From contig JAIBAU010000003.1 in NCBI GenBank assembly GCA_019695035.1, positions 62,001-126,000 on the forward strand: a stretch of 64,000 bases of DNA. The letters are read 5' to 3'. The stretch comes from Caulobacteraceae bacterium (GTDB lineage: Bacteria > Pseudomonadota > Alphaproteobacteria > Caulobacterales > Caulobacteraceae). The position numbers and the translations under genes are program-made. Shown one piece after another: positions 7,687 through 17,576 of the stretch. How positions within the stretch are numbered: the first letter of the stretch is position 1; each line of letters opens with the position of its first letter. The notes below the pieces were generated by a model. It searched no databases, was not told where the DNA came from, and saw nothing but the letters and a program-made list of their open reading frames with translations.

Positions 7687-8565
7687 ATGCGCATGAAATC
7701 CTTCGCCACCGCCAAGGGCGGCGGCTCCTCAGGACCGGTCGCCACCTCGGGGGACGACATCCTCAACGGCGGAACTGGCGCCGGCCTGATCAAGGCCCTG
7801 GGCGGCAACGACACCGTCCACGGCAATGACGGCAACGACAAGATCGAGGGCGGGTCGGGCAACGACAGCCTGTTCGGCGACCTCGGCAATGACGAGCTGC
7901 GCGGCGACTCCGGCAATGACGTGATGTCCGGCGGCGATGGCGTCGACAAGGTTCGCGGCGACGACGGCGACGACATCGTCCACGGCGACGCCGGCAACGA
8001 TGAGGTGCGCGGCGACGCGGGCGCCGACACGGTCTATGGCGACGACGGCGCCGACAAGGTCTACGGCGACGCCGGGGCGGACCTTCTCTACGGCGGGACC
8101 GGCGCGGACACCATGCAGGGCGGCACGGAGAACGACCGCGTGTTCGGCGAGGCGGACAACGACAAGATCGAAGGCAACGACGGCGACGACTGGCTGGTCG
8201 GCGGCGACGGCCTCGACACGGTCAAGGGCGGCCTGGGCGCGGACACCTTTGTGCTGGGCGCCACCTCGGCCAGCAAGGACAAGATCGGCGACTTCGTCAG
8301 CGGCCTCGACCACATCGGCATCGACGCCGCCCTGTTCGGCGGCGGCCTTGTCGCCGGCCAGGCCCTGACCGCCGACCAGTTCGTGGCCAACAGCGCGCCG
8401 GTCGCGGCCACGGCCGGGATCGGGACCTTCCTCTACGATACCGACAACGGCGCCCTGTACTGGGACGCCGACGGCGCCGGCGGGGCGGCGGCGGTGCAGA
8501 TCGCCACCCTGGACCTGCATCCCACGCTGACCGCGTCGGACTTCTTCATCTTCGGCGGCGGCTGA
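7687..8565 (+). CDS. RTX-type calcium-binding protein
   Basis: A 292-residue protein. Residues about 18-190 hold many consecutive GGxGxDxhx-type nonapeptides (GGNDTVHGN, GGSGNDSLFGD, GGTGADTMQGG), which form a calcium-bound beta-roll. The C-terminal 100 residues include ADTFVLG and DKIGDFVSGLDHIGID, the usual ending of proteins exported by type I secretion. There is no N-terminal signal peptide. A GGGGAG ribosome-binding site precedes the ATG. No type I secretion genes are in the window. It lies behind a promoter matching the nearby ECF sigma locus. No enzymatic domain is visible, so it may be structural or adhesive. Confidence 0.88.
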   Translation: MRMKSFATAKGGGSSGPVATSGDDILNGGTGAGLIKALGGNDTVHGNDGNDKIEGGSGNDSLFGDLGNDELRGDSGNDVMSGGDGVDKVRGDDGDDIVHGDAGNDEVRGDAGADTVYGDDGADKVYGDAGADLLYGGTGADTMQGGTENDRVFGEADNDKIEGNDGDDWLVGGDGLDTVKGGLGADTFVLGATSASKDKIGDFVSGLDHIGIDAALFGGGLVAGQALTADQFVANSAPVAATAGIGTFLYDTDNGALYWDADGAGGAAAVQIATLDLHPTLTASDFFIFGGG

Positions 8566-8591
8566 GCCGCGACCCGGTACGCCAAGGCAAG

Positions 8592-8621
8592 GGGCCCGCG
8601 CCGCGCCGGCGCGGGCCCTTT
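8592..8621 (+). terminator. Rho-independent terminator after the RTX gene
   Basis: GGGCCCGCGCC and its complement form an 11-bp stem with a 5-base loop, followed by TTT, 27 bases after the RTX stop. Confidence 0.8.
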
Positions 8622-8739
8622 CCCTGTCCGCCGCCCGGGCCGCTCGCCCGGGCGCTTGTTAAACAGGCCCTCCGCCGCTACATCCCGCGCACCCCATTCC
8701 CGTCAGTTCAGACGCCTCGACCAGCGGACCCGCGCGCCC

Positions 8740-10382
<1,643 letters not shown>

Positions 10383-10401
<19 letters not shown>

Positions 10402-10494
10402 GGGGCGGCCAGGCCGCGGCTCCTGGAATTTCCGAGCCCCCCCGCGAAGGCGGGGGGCCAGCCTGCGCCAGAAGTTTGGGAGGTAGGGGGGCGG
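10383..10494 (+). repeat. Imperfect direct repeat of the ettA 3' end with hairpin between
   Basis: CAGAAATTCGGGAGGTAGGG at the ettA stop recurs 85 bases later as CAGAAGTTTGGGAGGTAGGG, with both copies continuing into GG and CGG. Between them a C-rich/G-rich hairpin (8-bp stem, 10438-10457) could end ettA transcription, though it has no T-run. The duplication beside the defence island may be a recombination scar. Confidence 0.6.
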
Positions 10495-10676
10495 GGGGCA
10501 AGGATGAGGCCTGGAACTTGATCCGGTGCGCCTCCTAGTCGCTTAACCGCCTCGAGTCGCAGTCGTCCGTGGGTTTGACCATGTTGCCCAGCCGTCGGGG
10601 CGTGAGTAGCGTGATAAGAGCGTGATCACAGCGAAGGCGAATTGGGAGGGATTCGACTCTCCAATGAGGGGGCATC
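10495..10676 (+). other. Leader region of the restriction island
   Basis: This stretch between the ettA repeat and hsdR has no convincing gene. It is less GC-rich than the sequence to its left, especially from about 10600, marking the left edge of the island. It should hold the hsdR promoter, but no clear -35/-10 pair could be chosen. Confidence 0.4.
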
Positions 10677-13022
10677 GTGGACAAAGCTGAAAGGGAAAAG
10701 CTGAGCGAAAGCGACGTCTGCGATCTGTTTATAACGCCAGCGATCGTCAACGCAGGCTGGGATCAGCTGCGACAGGTCAGGCGTGAAGTAACGCTTACTC
10801 CTGGACCAGTTGTTGTTCGCGGAAATCTATCATCGAGAAACAAAAAGAAGCGCAAGTTCGCGGACTACGTTCTGTCTTGGCAGCCTGGCTTGCCGGTGGC
10901 GATTATTGAAGCGAAAGACAACAAGCACGGCGTAAGCGACGGCTTACAGCAAGCTTTGGGCTATGCTGAGATTCTGAACCTTCCGACAGCCTTCAGTTCC
11001 AACGGCGATGGCTTCGCTCAGCACAACCGCGCGGCCGCTGAGGGCGAAGATACAGAAACCGCCCTGCCCATGGATGGTTTCCTGCCTCCTCAGGAGCTTT
11101 ATCTCCGCTACTGCCGCTTTCACGGGATCGCGCCAGAGCACGGGGCGCTGATCGAGCAGCCCTATTACGTCGACAGCGCCGGCAAAGAAGCGCGCTACTA
11201 CCAGATCGATGCCATCAACCGGACCATCGAAGCCATTGCGAAGGGAGATCGTCGGATCTTGCTGGTCATGGCAACGGGCACCGGCAAGACCTACACTACT
11301 TTCCAGATCATCTGGAGGCTTTGGAAGGGCGGGCAAGCGAAGCGCGTGCTGTTTCTCGCCGACCGCAACATCCTCGTTGATCAAACACTGGTGAACGACT
11401 TCAAGCCGTTCGGCCAGCACATGACCAAGGTGCGCAACCGCAAGATCGATCCCGCATACGAAATTCACCTTGGTCTGTATCAGGCGCTGACCGGACCTCA
11501 AGAAACCGACAAGATATTCAAGTCGGTGTCGCGCGACTTCTTCGACCTCGTCATTGTGGATGAATGCCACCGCGGTAGTGCGGCGGAGGACAGCGCGTGG
11601 CGCGAAATCCTCGACTATTTCGAAGGCGCGATTCAGATCGGCATGACCGCCACGCCGAAGGAGACCGAGTACGTCTCTAACATCACCTACTTCGGCGAAC
11701 CGGTTCACACCTACAGCTTGAAGCAGGGCATCGAGGATGGCTTTCTCGCGCCCTACAAGGTCATCCGCATCGACATCGACAAGGACTTGCTGGGCTGGAC
11801 CCCGCCAGCGGGCATGAAGGACGATCTCGGCAACGAGGTTGAGCAGCGCGAATACAACCGCTTGGACATGGACAGGGTGCTTGTCCTCAACCAGCGCACC
11901 AGGCTGGTCGCGGAACGCGTCATGCGATTCCTCAACGCCACGGACCCCATGTCGAAAACGATCATCTTCTGCGAGGATATTGACCACGCCGAGCGGATGC
12001 GCGCCGCCATCGTGAATGCGGCCGGCAAGATTGCGCGCGACAACCCGCGCTACGTCATGCGGATCACTGGTGACAGCATCGAGGGCAAGGCACAGCTCGA
12101 CAACTTCATCGACCCGGAGCAGCCCTTCCCCGTCATCGCCACGACGTCGCAGCTCTTGAGCACCGGCGTCGATGCCAAGACCTGTAAGCTGATCGTGCTC
12201 GATCGGACGATCACCTCCATGACGATGTTCAAGCAAATCATCGGCCGGGGCACCCGCATCGACGAGGATCACAACAAATATTTCTTCACGATCATGGACT
12301 TCAAGAAGGCGACCGAGCTGTTCCGCGATCCCGACTTCGACGGGGAGCCGGTGGTGATCTACGAGCCGGAGGACGATGACCCGCCGGTCCCGCCCGATCC
12401 CGACGATGGCGACCCTGGCGACGATGCCGATGACGAAGATGCCGGCGGCACGAAGCTGGTCGTGTCCGGCGTGCCTGTCCACATCATTGCCGAACGGATC
12501 GAATATGTCGGCAGCGACGGCAGCTTGATCACCGAAAGCTATCGCGAGTTCGCCAGGAAGGCGGTGTTGTCCGAATATCGCTCGCTGGATGAGTTCATCG
12601 CCAAATGGAATGCCAGCGACCGCAAGCAGGCGATCATTGCAGAGCTTGAAGAGCACGGTGTCGTCCTAGCCAATCTGCAAGCCGAAGTCGGCAAGGATGT
12701 GGGTGACTTCGATTTGCTCGCACATATCGCCTACGATCAGCCGCCACTCACCCGCCGGGAGCGCGCGAACAAGGTGCGCAAGCGCAACTATTTCGCCAAA
12801 TATGGCGAGCAGGCGCGGGCGGTACTGGAAGCCTTGCTCGACAAGTATGCCGATGAAGGCATTGAAACCATCGAAGACACCAAGGTGCTTCGCCTGCGCC
12901 CGTTCGATGGTATCGGCACCCCCATTGAAATCATAAAGGGTGCCTTCGGCGGCAAGGAGGCTTACGACGCCGCGCTGACCGAGCTTGAAGCCCAAATTTA
13001 CGGACGAGCGGCAAACGAATGA
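10677..13022 (+). CDS. hsdR: Type I restriction enzyme, R (translocase/endonuclease) subunit
   Basis: A 781-residue HsdR. The N-terminal nuclease domain has Asp63 (FADYVL) and Glu78-Ala-Lys80 (IIEAK), a PD-(D/E)xK arrangement, then a Gln-rich motif (LQQALGYAE). The motor has Walker A ATGTGKT (199-205), DECH at 295-298 and GMTATPKE, followed by RecA2 motifs (TTSQLLSTGVDAKT, IIGRGTRIDED). An acidic linker lies near residues 575-600 before the C-terminal assembly domain. It is shorter than EcoKI HsdR and looks like the EcoEI type. The start is GTG with GAGGG upstream. It overlaps hsdM by four bases. All catalytic motifs are intact. Confidence 0.93.
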   Translation: MDKAEREKLSESDVCDLFITPAIVNAGWDQLRQVRREVTLTPGPVVVRGNLSSRNKKKRKFADYVLSWQPGLPVAIIEAKDNKHGVSDGLQQALGYAEILNLPTAFSSNGDGFAQHNRAAAEGEDTETALPMDGFLPPQELYLRYCRFHGIAPEHGALIEQPYYVDSAGKEARYYQIDAINRTIEAIAKGDRRILLVMATGTGKTYTTFQIIWRLWKGGQAKRVLFLADRNILVDQTLVNDFKPFGQHMTKVRNRKIDPAYEIHLGLYQALTGPQETDKIFKSVSRDFFDLVIVDECHRGSAAEDSAWREILDYFEGAIQIGMTATPKETEYVSNITYFGEPVHTYSLKQGIEDGFLAPYKVIRIDIDKDLLGWTPPAGMKDDLGNEVEQREYNRLDMDRVLVLNQRTRLVAERVMRFLNATDPMSKTIIFCEDIDHAERMRAAIVNAAGKIARDNPRYVMRITGDSIEGKAQLDNFIDPEQPFPVIATTSQLLSTGVDAKTCKLIVLDRTITSMTMFKQIIGRGTRIDEDHNKYFFTIMDFKKATELFRDPDFDGEPVVIYEPEDDDPPVPPDPDDGDPGDDADDEDAGGTKLVVSGVPVHIIAERIEYVGSDGSLITESYREFARKAVLSEYRSLDEFIAKWNASDRKQAIIAELEEHGVVLANLQAEVGKDVGDFDLLAHIAYDQPPLTRRERANKVRKRNYFAKYGEQARAVLEALLDKYADEGIETIEDTKVLRLRPFDGIGTPIEIIKGAFGGKEAYDAALTELEAQIYGRAANE

Positions 13023-14500
13023 GCAATGTTTCAGGCGCGGTGAAGTCCATCCAGGACATCATGCGCAAGGATGTCGGCGTTGACGGCGATGCCCAGCGCA
13101 TCAGCCAGATGGTCTGGATGATCTTCCTCAAAATCTATGACGACCGCGAGGAGGAGCTGGAACTGACCGAGCCTGAGTTCCGCTCGCCCATCCCGGAGGA
13201 GTTCCGCTGGCGCAATTGGGCCAAGGACCGCGAGGGCATCACCGGCGAGGCGCTGGTCAAGTTCGTCGATGAACTTTTCTTCGCCCTGAAGAACAGCCTG
13301 CCCGCCATCGGTGAGATCGGCAGGCGCGCCCAGGTTATCCGCGACGTGTTCGAGGATACCTACAACTACATGAAATCCGGCACGCTGATGCGGCAGGTGA
13401 TCAACAAGATCAACGAGATCGACTTCAACAACACTCAAGACCGCCACACCTTTGGCGCGATCTACGAACAGATCTTGAAAGATCTGCAAAGCGCCGGGAA
13501 CGCGGGTGAGTTCTACACCCCGCGCGCCGTCACTCGGTTCATGATCGACCGGCTGGCACCCAGGCTCGATGAAATCGTGCTCGATCCCGCCTGCGGCACC
13601 GGCGGCTTCCTGGCCTGCGCCATCGACCACAAGCGCCAGTTCGTGAAATCGCCGGAGGATGAGGCGACGCTGGTGGCCAGCCTGCGCGGGGTCGAGAAGA
13701 AGGCGCTGCCGTATATGCTGTGCGTCACCAATATGATCCTGCATGGCATCGACACGCCAGAGGGCATCCGCCACGGCAACACGCTGGAAAAACCTTATCG
13801 CGACTATGGCGATCGGGACCGTGTGCCGGTGATCGCGACCAACCCGCCCTTCGGCGGCATGGAGCAGGACGGGATCGAGAGTAATTTCCCCGCCCATCTC
13901 CGCACCCGCGAAACCGCTGACCTCTTCATGGCGCTGATTATCAAGCTGCTGCGCAATGGCGGACGCGCGGGCGTGGTGCTGCCCGATGGCTTCCTTTTCG
14001 GCGAAGGCGTGAAAGCCACGCTTAAGCGCACGCTGTTGGAGGAATGCAACCTCCACACCATCGTCCGTCTGCCCAATGGCGTGTTCAATCCCTACACCGG
14101 GATCAAGACCAACCTGCTGTTCTTTACCAAGGGTACGCCCACCAAGCACATCTGGTTCTATGAACACCCCTATCCGCCGGGCGTCACCAGCTACAACAAG
14201 TCGCGCCCGATGCAGTTCGAGGAGTTTGCGGCGGAGCGAGAATGGTGGGGCGATGAGGCGGACGGCTTCAAGGCGCGTGTCGAGACCGAACAGGCTTGGC
14301 GCGTCAGCGCCGAGGAGGTTGATGCATCGGGCTTCAATCTTGACCGCAAGAACCCGCATATGCCCGACCGGGAGAGCCATGACCCCGATGAGCTGCTGGC
14401 CCAGTATGCTACCCAACAGGGCGAGATTCAGGGTTTGCGCGACCGGTTGAAGACGATCCTCGCCGATGCGCTGGCGGCCGGCGAGCGGGCCGACGCATGA
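13019..14500 (+). CDS. hsdM: Type I restriction-modification system, adenine methyltransferase subunit
   Basis: A 493-residue N6-adenine methyltransferase. Residues 1-150 form the helical HsdM N-terminal domain. The catalytic domain follows with GEFYTPRAV, the SAM-binding motif DPACGTGGF (189-197) and the catalytic NPPFGG (275-280). It methylates the recognition site chosen by HsdS and is part of the M2S core. Start and stop overlap hsdR and hsdS by four bases each, so the three subunits are made together. All core motifs are intact. Confidence 0.94.
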   Translation: MSNVSGAVKSIQDIMRKDVGVDGDAQRISQMVWMIFLKIYDDREEELELTEPEFRSPIPEEFRWRNWAKDREGITGEALVKFVDELFFALKNSLPAIGEIGRRAQVIRDVFEDTYNYMKSGTLMRQVINKINEIDFNNTQDRHTFGAIYEQILKDLQSAGNAGEFYTPRAVTRFMIDRLAPRLDEIVLDPACGTGGFLACAIDHKRQFVKSPEDEATLVASLRGVEKKALPYMLCVTNMILHGIDTPEGIRHGNTLEKPYRDYGDRDRVPVIATNPPFGGMEQDGIESNFPAHLRTRETADLFMALIIKLLRNGGRAGVVLPDGFLFGEGVKATLKRTLLEECNLHTIVRLPNGVFNPYTGIKTNLLFFTKGTPTKHIWFYEHPYPPGVTSYNKSRPMQFEEFAAEREWWGDEADGFKARVETEQAWRVSAEEVDASGFNLDRKNPHMPDRESHDPDELLAQYATQQGEIQGLRDRLKTILADALAAGERADA

Positions 14501-16125
14501 GCGACATTGCCGCGCTAGTCAGCGATCACCTCGACATCTGGACGTCGGCCGTCGAGCGCAAGAACGGCGGCGGTAAGCGGATGAGCCTCTACGGGGTCGA
14601 GCGGCTGCGGGCGCTGATCTTCGATCTCGCCGTGCGGGGAAAGTTGGTGCCCCAGGATACGAGCGACGGCGATGCGACTACCTTGCTAAAGTCGATCGCG
14701 AACGAAAGGCGCAATTACGTTCCAAGCCGTGGTTTGAAGGTGCCAAAGCTTTCCGAGCAGTCGCGTCGCGATCCGTTCGATCTTCCGGACAACTGGGCAT
14801 GGACCACAGTGGGAATGACCGGCGTCATCTTCTCAGGTAACAGCATAAATGAAGACACTCGAGCGCGGCTAGCTTCGACAGAGGCAGGGCGTCCATTCGT
14901 TGCAACGAAAGATGTAGGCTATGGTGGAGATCCCATCACCTACGACACGGGCTTGCACGTATCCGAGCATGACCCCTCCTTCGTGTGGGCGCGTCCTGCA
15001 ACAGTCTTCATATGTGCAGAAGGCGGTAGCGCCGGTCGAAAGATGGCGCTTTCAGACCGCGAGATTTGTTTCGGCAACAAGCTGATAGCGAACGAGACTT
15101 GGGGCGGAGTAGACCCGAGCTTTGTCCTTTTGGTGTATCGGTCTGACTTCTTCTATACCGCGTTTGCCCTTGAGATGACCGGCATTATTGGCGGCATATC
15201 GCGTGCGAAGTTTTTGGCCTTACCGTTTCCGCTCCCCCCCCTCGCCGAACAGCGCCGGATTGCGGCGAAAGTGCATGAGTTGATGACGCTGTGCGACGCG
15301 CTTGAGCGAGAGAGCGCGGCAGCGCTGACTGCGCATCAAACGCTGGTCGAAACCCTGCTCGCCACCGTCGCGAACAGCGCCGACGCGGCCGATCTCGCGA
15401 CCCATTGGTCCTGCCTCCGAACCCATTTCGATACCCTCTTCACCACCGAAGCCAGCGTAGATTCCCTAGCTTCGGCGCTAGTCGAATTGGCACTGCGAGG
15501 CTTCTTGACGAATGGTTCGACCGCGCCAGCCACCCAAAAATCTCTCCTCGAGCTTCTCGTTTTCGGGCCAAAAAATGGATTCTCTCCGAGGTCTGTAGAC
15601 CATGATACCGGAATAAAGAGTTTGTCTCTTTCTGCCACAACCCGTGGCCAATTTGATGAACGCCATTACAAGTACGTTGACATAGAGCGGCCAGAGGAAA
15701 GCTCGGAGCTTTGGATTAAGAATGGAGACTTGCTTGTACAGCGGGCCAACTCGATAGAGTATGTTGGTGTAGCGGCCCTGTACGAAGGGTCAGATAATTG
15801 CTTCATCTATCCTGATCTTATGATGAAAATCAGGTTTCGCGCCGACATCGTTCCGAAATATGCCGCGCTATGTCTGAACTCCGGACCGGTTCGCAGATAC
15901 TTACGTTCACGTGCATCTGGCACGTCTGGCAGCATGCCCAAAATCAACCAGTCCACGCTTCTCAGCGTGACTATTCCTGTGCCAGACACACATGAACAGC
16001 TGCGCATCGTCGCTGCCGTCAACGCTCTAAAGTCTCTCTGCGATGAACTGAAAGCATGCATTGCCGATGCCGGGCAAACACAAATGCGCCTTGCCGACGC
16101 CATCGTCGAACGCGCTGCTGCCTAA
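14497..16125 (+). CDS. hsdS: Type I restriction-modification system, specificity subunit
   Basis: A 542-residue HsdS with two target-recognition domains, roughly residues 75-250 and 350-515. Each is followed by a helical conserved region (PLAEQRRIAAKVHELMTLCD and THEQLRIVAAVNALKSLCDE). It sets the bipartite DNA site. Both recognition domains use visibly more A/T than the rest of the operon, as expected for parts exchanged between strains. The recognition sequence cannot be read from the protein. The reading frame is intact, so the system should be functional. Confidence 0.92.
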   Translation: MSDIAALVSDHLDIWTSAVERKNGGGKRMSLYGVERLRALIFDLAVRGKLVPQDTSDGDATTLLKSIANERRNYVPSRGLKVPKLSEQSRRDPFDLPDNWAWTTVGMTGVIFSGNSINEDTRARLASTEAGRPFVATKDVGYGGDPITYDTGLHVSEHDPSFVWARPATVFICAEGGSAGRKMALSDREICFGNKLIANETWGGVDPSFVLLVYRSDFFYTAFALEMTGIIGGISRAKFLALPFPLPPLAEQRRIAAKVHELMTLCDALERESAAALTAHQTLVETLLATVANSADAADLATHWSCLRTHFDTLFTTEASVDSLASALVELALRGFLTNGSTAPATQKSLLELLVFGPKNGFSPRSVDHDTGIKSLSLSATTRGQFDERHYKYVDIERPEESSELWIKNGDLLVQRANSIEYVGVAALYEGSDNCFIYPDLMMKIRFRADIVPKYAALCLNSGPVRRYLRSRASGTSGSMPKINQSTLLSVTIPVPDTHEQLRIVAAVNALKSLCDELKACIADAGQTQMRLADAIVERAAA

Positions 16126-16128
16126 GCC

Positions 16129-17256
16129 ATGGCCACGGCACCCGCCCTGCTAAGTTGGTGCGAGGAAGACCGCCATCGCAAATACAGCGATCATCGCGAC
16201 TTCAACGAGTGGTTTGATGGCGCGGAAGGAGTCGAAGCGCGAGAGTCTGCCAAGGTCGCTGGGCTAGCCAGCCCAAGCAAGGCCTTCTTCGTCGGCGACC
16301 GCGAGGGCTATGGCCTCGCCATCGAGGAATGGCGACAGAGGCAGCGAGCTCAGTGGTTGAGCCGCGAAATCCTCATCGAGCTATGCGCCGACGAGCACTG
16401 GGCCGACCGCAATGCCACGCGCTTCGATCAGCTTTGTGATCAGATCGCGCTCGACAATGTGGTGCCATTCATCGGTGCCGGGCTATCGCAGCCGGGCGGC
16501 TTCCCGACATGGAAGGACCATCTGCGCCAGCAAGGGCGCACCGCTGGGTTGCCGCATGATGATGTCGAGGCGATGCTTGCCGCCGGAGAGTACGAGAGCA
16601 TCGTTCACGCCATCGAAGACAAGCTGGGACAGCCGGTCTTCAGGCAGGAATTGCGCGATGCCTTCGCCCGCAATGGCACCATCCCGCCTGCCGATTATCT
16701 GATCGCCGAGCTATTCTCCGATACGCTGATCACCACCAACTATGATCGCCTGCTCGAGCAGGCATTCGACGTCGGCGGCGGGAGACCGGTGCAGGTGTTG
16801 ACGCCCGCGAGTATTCTCACGCCGCCCGATGCCGGAAGCGTGACGATACTCAAGTTGCACGGCGACATTGCCGCGCCCGGCGGGTGCATCCTCAGCCGCA
16901 ACCAGTATGCCGCTGCCTATGGCGATGGTGCCATTGATCTGGGCCTGCCGATTCCGCAAGCGCTCGACTACTACTTCCGCAACTCGAGCCTGCTGTTCCT
17001 GGGGTGCAGTCTCAATCAGGATCGAACGGTTCAGGTCTTCGGGTCGATCATGGATCGCGCCCTGGCAGAATCGGCGGACCTGCCGCAGCACTTCGCCCTC
17101 GAGCAATCGCCAAGCGATGAGGCGGCCCTGATCGCGCGCAACGCGGCGCTGCTGCGCATCGGCGTCACCCCGATCTGGTTCCCGGCAGGCGCGTTCGAGT
17201 TCATCGAAGAAATTCTCCGACTTGCGCGAAATGAGATGCATTTTCGGCGTGAGTAG
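16129..17256 (+). CDS. SIR2-domain protein, candidate antiphage NADase
   Basis: A 375-residue protein starting three bases after the hsdS stop. Residues about 1-100 match no domain I recognise. Residues 104-350 are a SIR2-like fold with the NAD-binding GAGLS (116-120), TTNYDRLLE with Asn205, LHGD with His244, and a late FLGCSLNQDRT. These are the positions used by defence NADases of the ThsA/DSR kind. There is no membrane segment. By context it is the fourth gene of the hsd operon. It could be a suicide effector that depletes NAD when restriction fails or is inhibited, but no trigger is known and activity is inferred. Protein deacetylase activity is less likely because the zinc-binding Cys set is not seen. 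Confidence 0.82.
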   Translation: MATAPALLSWCEEDRHRKYSDHRDFNEWFDGAEGVEARESAKVAGLASPSKAFFVGDREGYGLAIEEWRQRQRAQWLSREILIELCADEHWADRNATRFDQLCDQIALDNVVPFIGAGLSQPGGFPTWKDHLRQQGRTAGLPHDDVEAMLAAGEYESIVHAIEDKLGQPVFRQELRDAFARNGTIPPADYLIAELFSDTLITTNYDRLLEQAFDVGGGRPVQVLTPASILTPPDAGSVTILKLHGDIAAPGGCILSRNQYAAAYGDGAIDLGLPIPQALDYYFRNSSLLFLGCSLNQDRTVQVFGSIMDRALAESADLPQHFALEQSPSDEAALIARNAALLRIGVTPIWFPAGAFEFIEEILRLARNEMHFRRE

Positions 17257-17455
17257 AACGTAAGCCGGCAAAGGGCGGCAATCGTCTGATGCGCAGCCGA
17301 CTTCGGCGCCGCGCCCCCCAGCCTCGCCTCACCTCTTCCTCCCGCCGCCGCGTCTCCACCTCGCCCATCGGCCGCAGCATCTCGGCCACGCACCGTGGGT
17401 CGCCGTTCATGGCGTATTCGGCAACGCGGCGCGGGAAGGCTTCGGCTAAGGGCAT
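17201..17455 (-). pseudogene. Possible gene remnant on the minus strand
   Basis: From an ATG at 17455 an 84-codon frame runs leftward into the end of the SIR2 gene. The first 45 or so codons (start MPLAEAFPRRVAEYAMNGDP) have the G/C third-base bias and amino-acid balance of a real gene, then it becomes Arg-rich and loses this character. There is no good ribosome-binding site. It is probably a fragment of a chromosomal gene cut by arrival of the island; the family was not recognised. Confidence 0.3.
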
Positions 17456-17576
17456 AGCGCGGTGCTCGCCCGAGGTTCGCCTGGGGTTCGCCGGTTGCGC
17501 GCCCTGACTTGTTCCGCATGCGCGATCATGGTGTCTTGTCGGCGCTGGACCCGGGGTCCGGGAGGGGGGCGGAGTG
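17257..17576. other. Intergenic region at the right edge of the restriction island
   Basis: About 320 bases with no intact gene. It contains the coding-like remnant listed separately on the minus strand and, near its right end, GGACC/GGTCC inverted halves (17547-17559) just before the ribosome-binding site of the next gene. No promoter could be chosen with confidence. Confidence 0.4.

Noticed and set aside
15609-15640. GGAATAA sequence inside hsdS
   Set aside because: It resembles the -35 element of the ECF promoters, but no CGTT stands 16 bases downstream.
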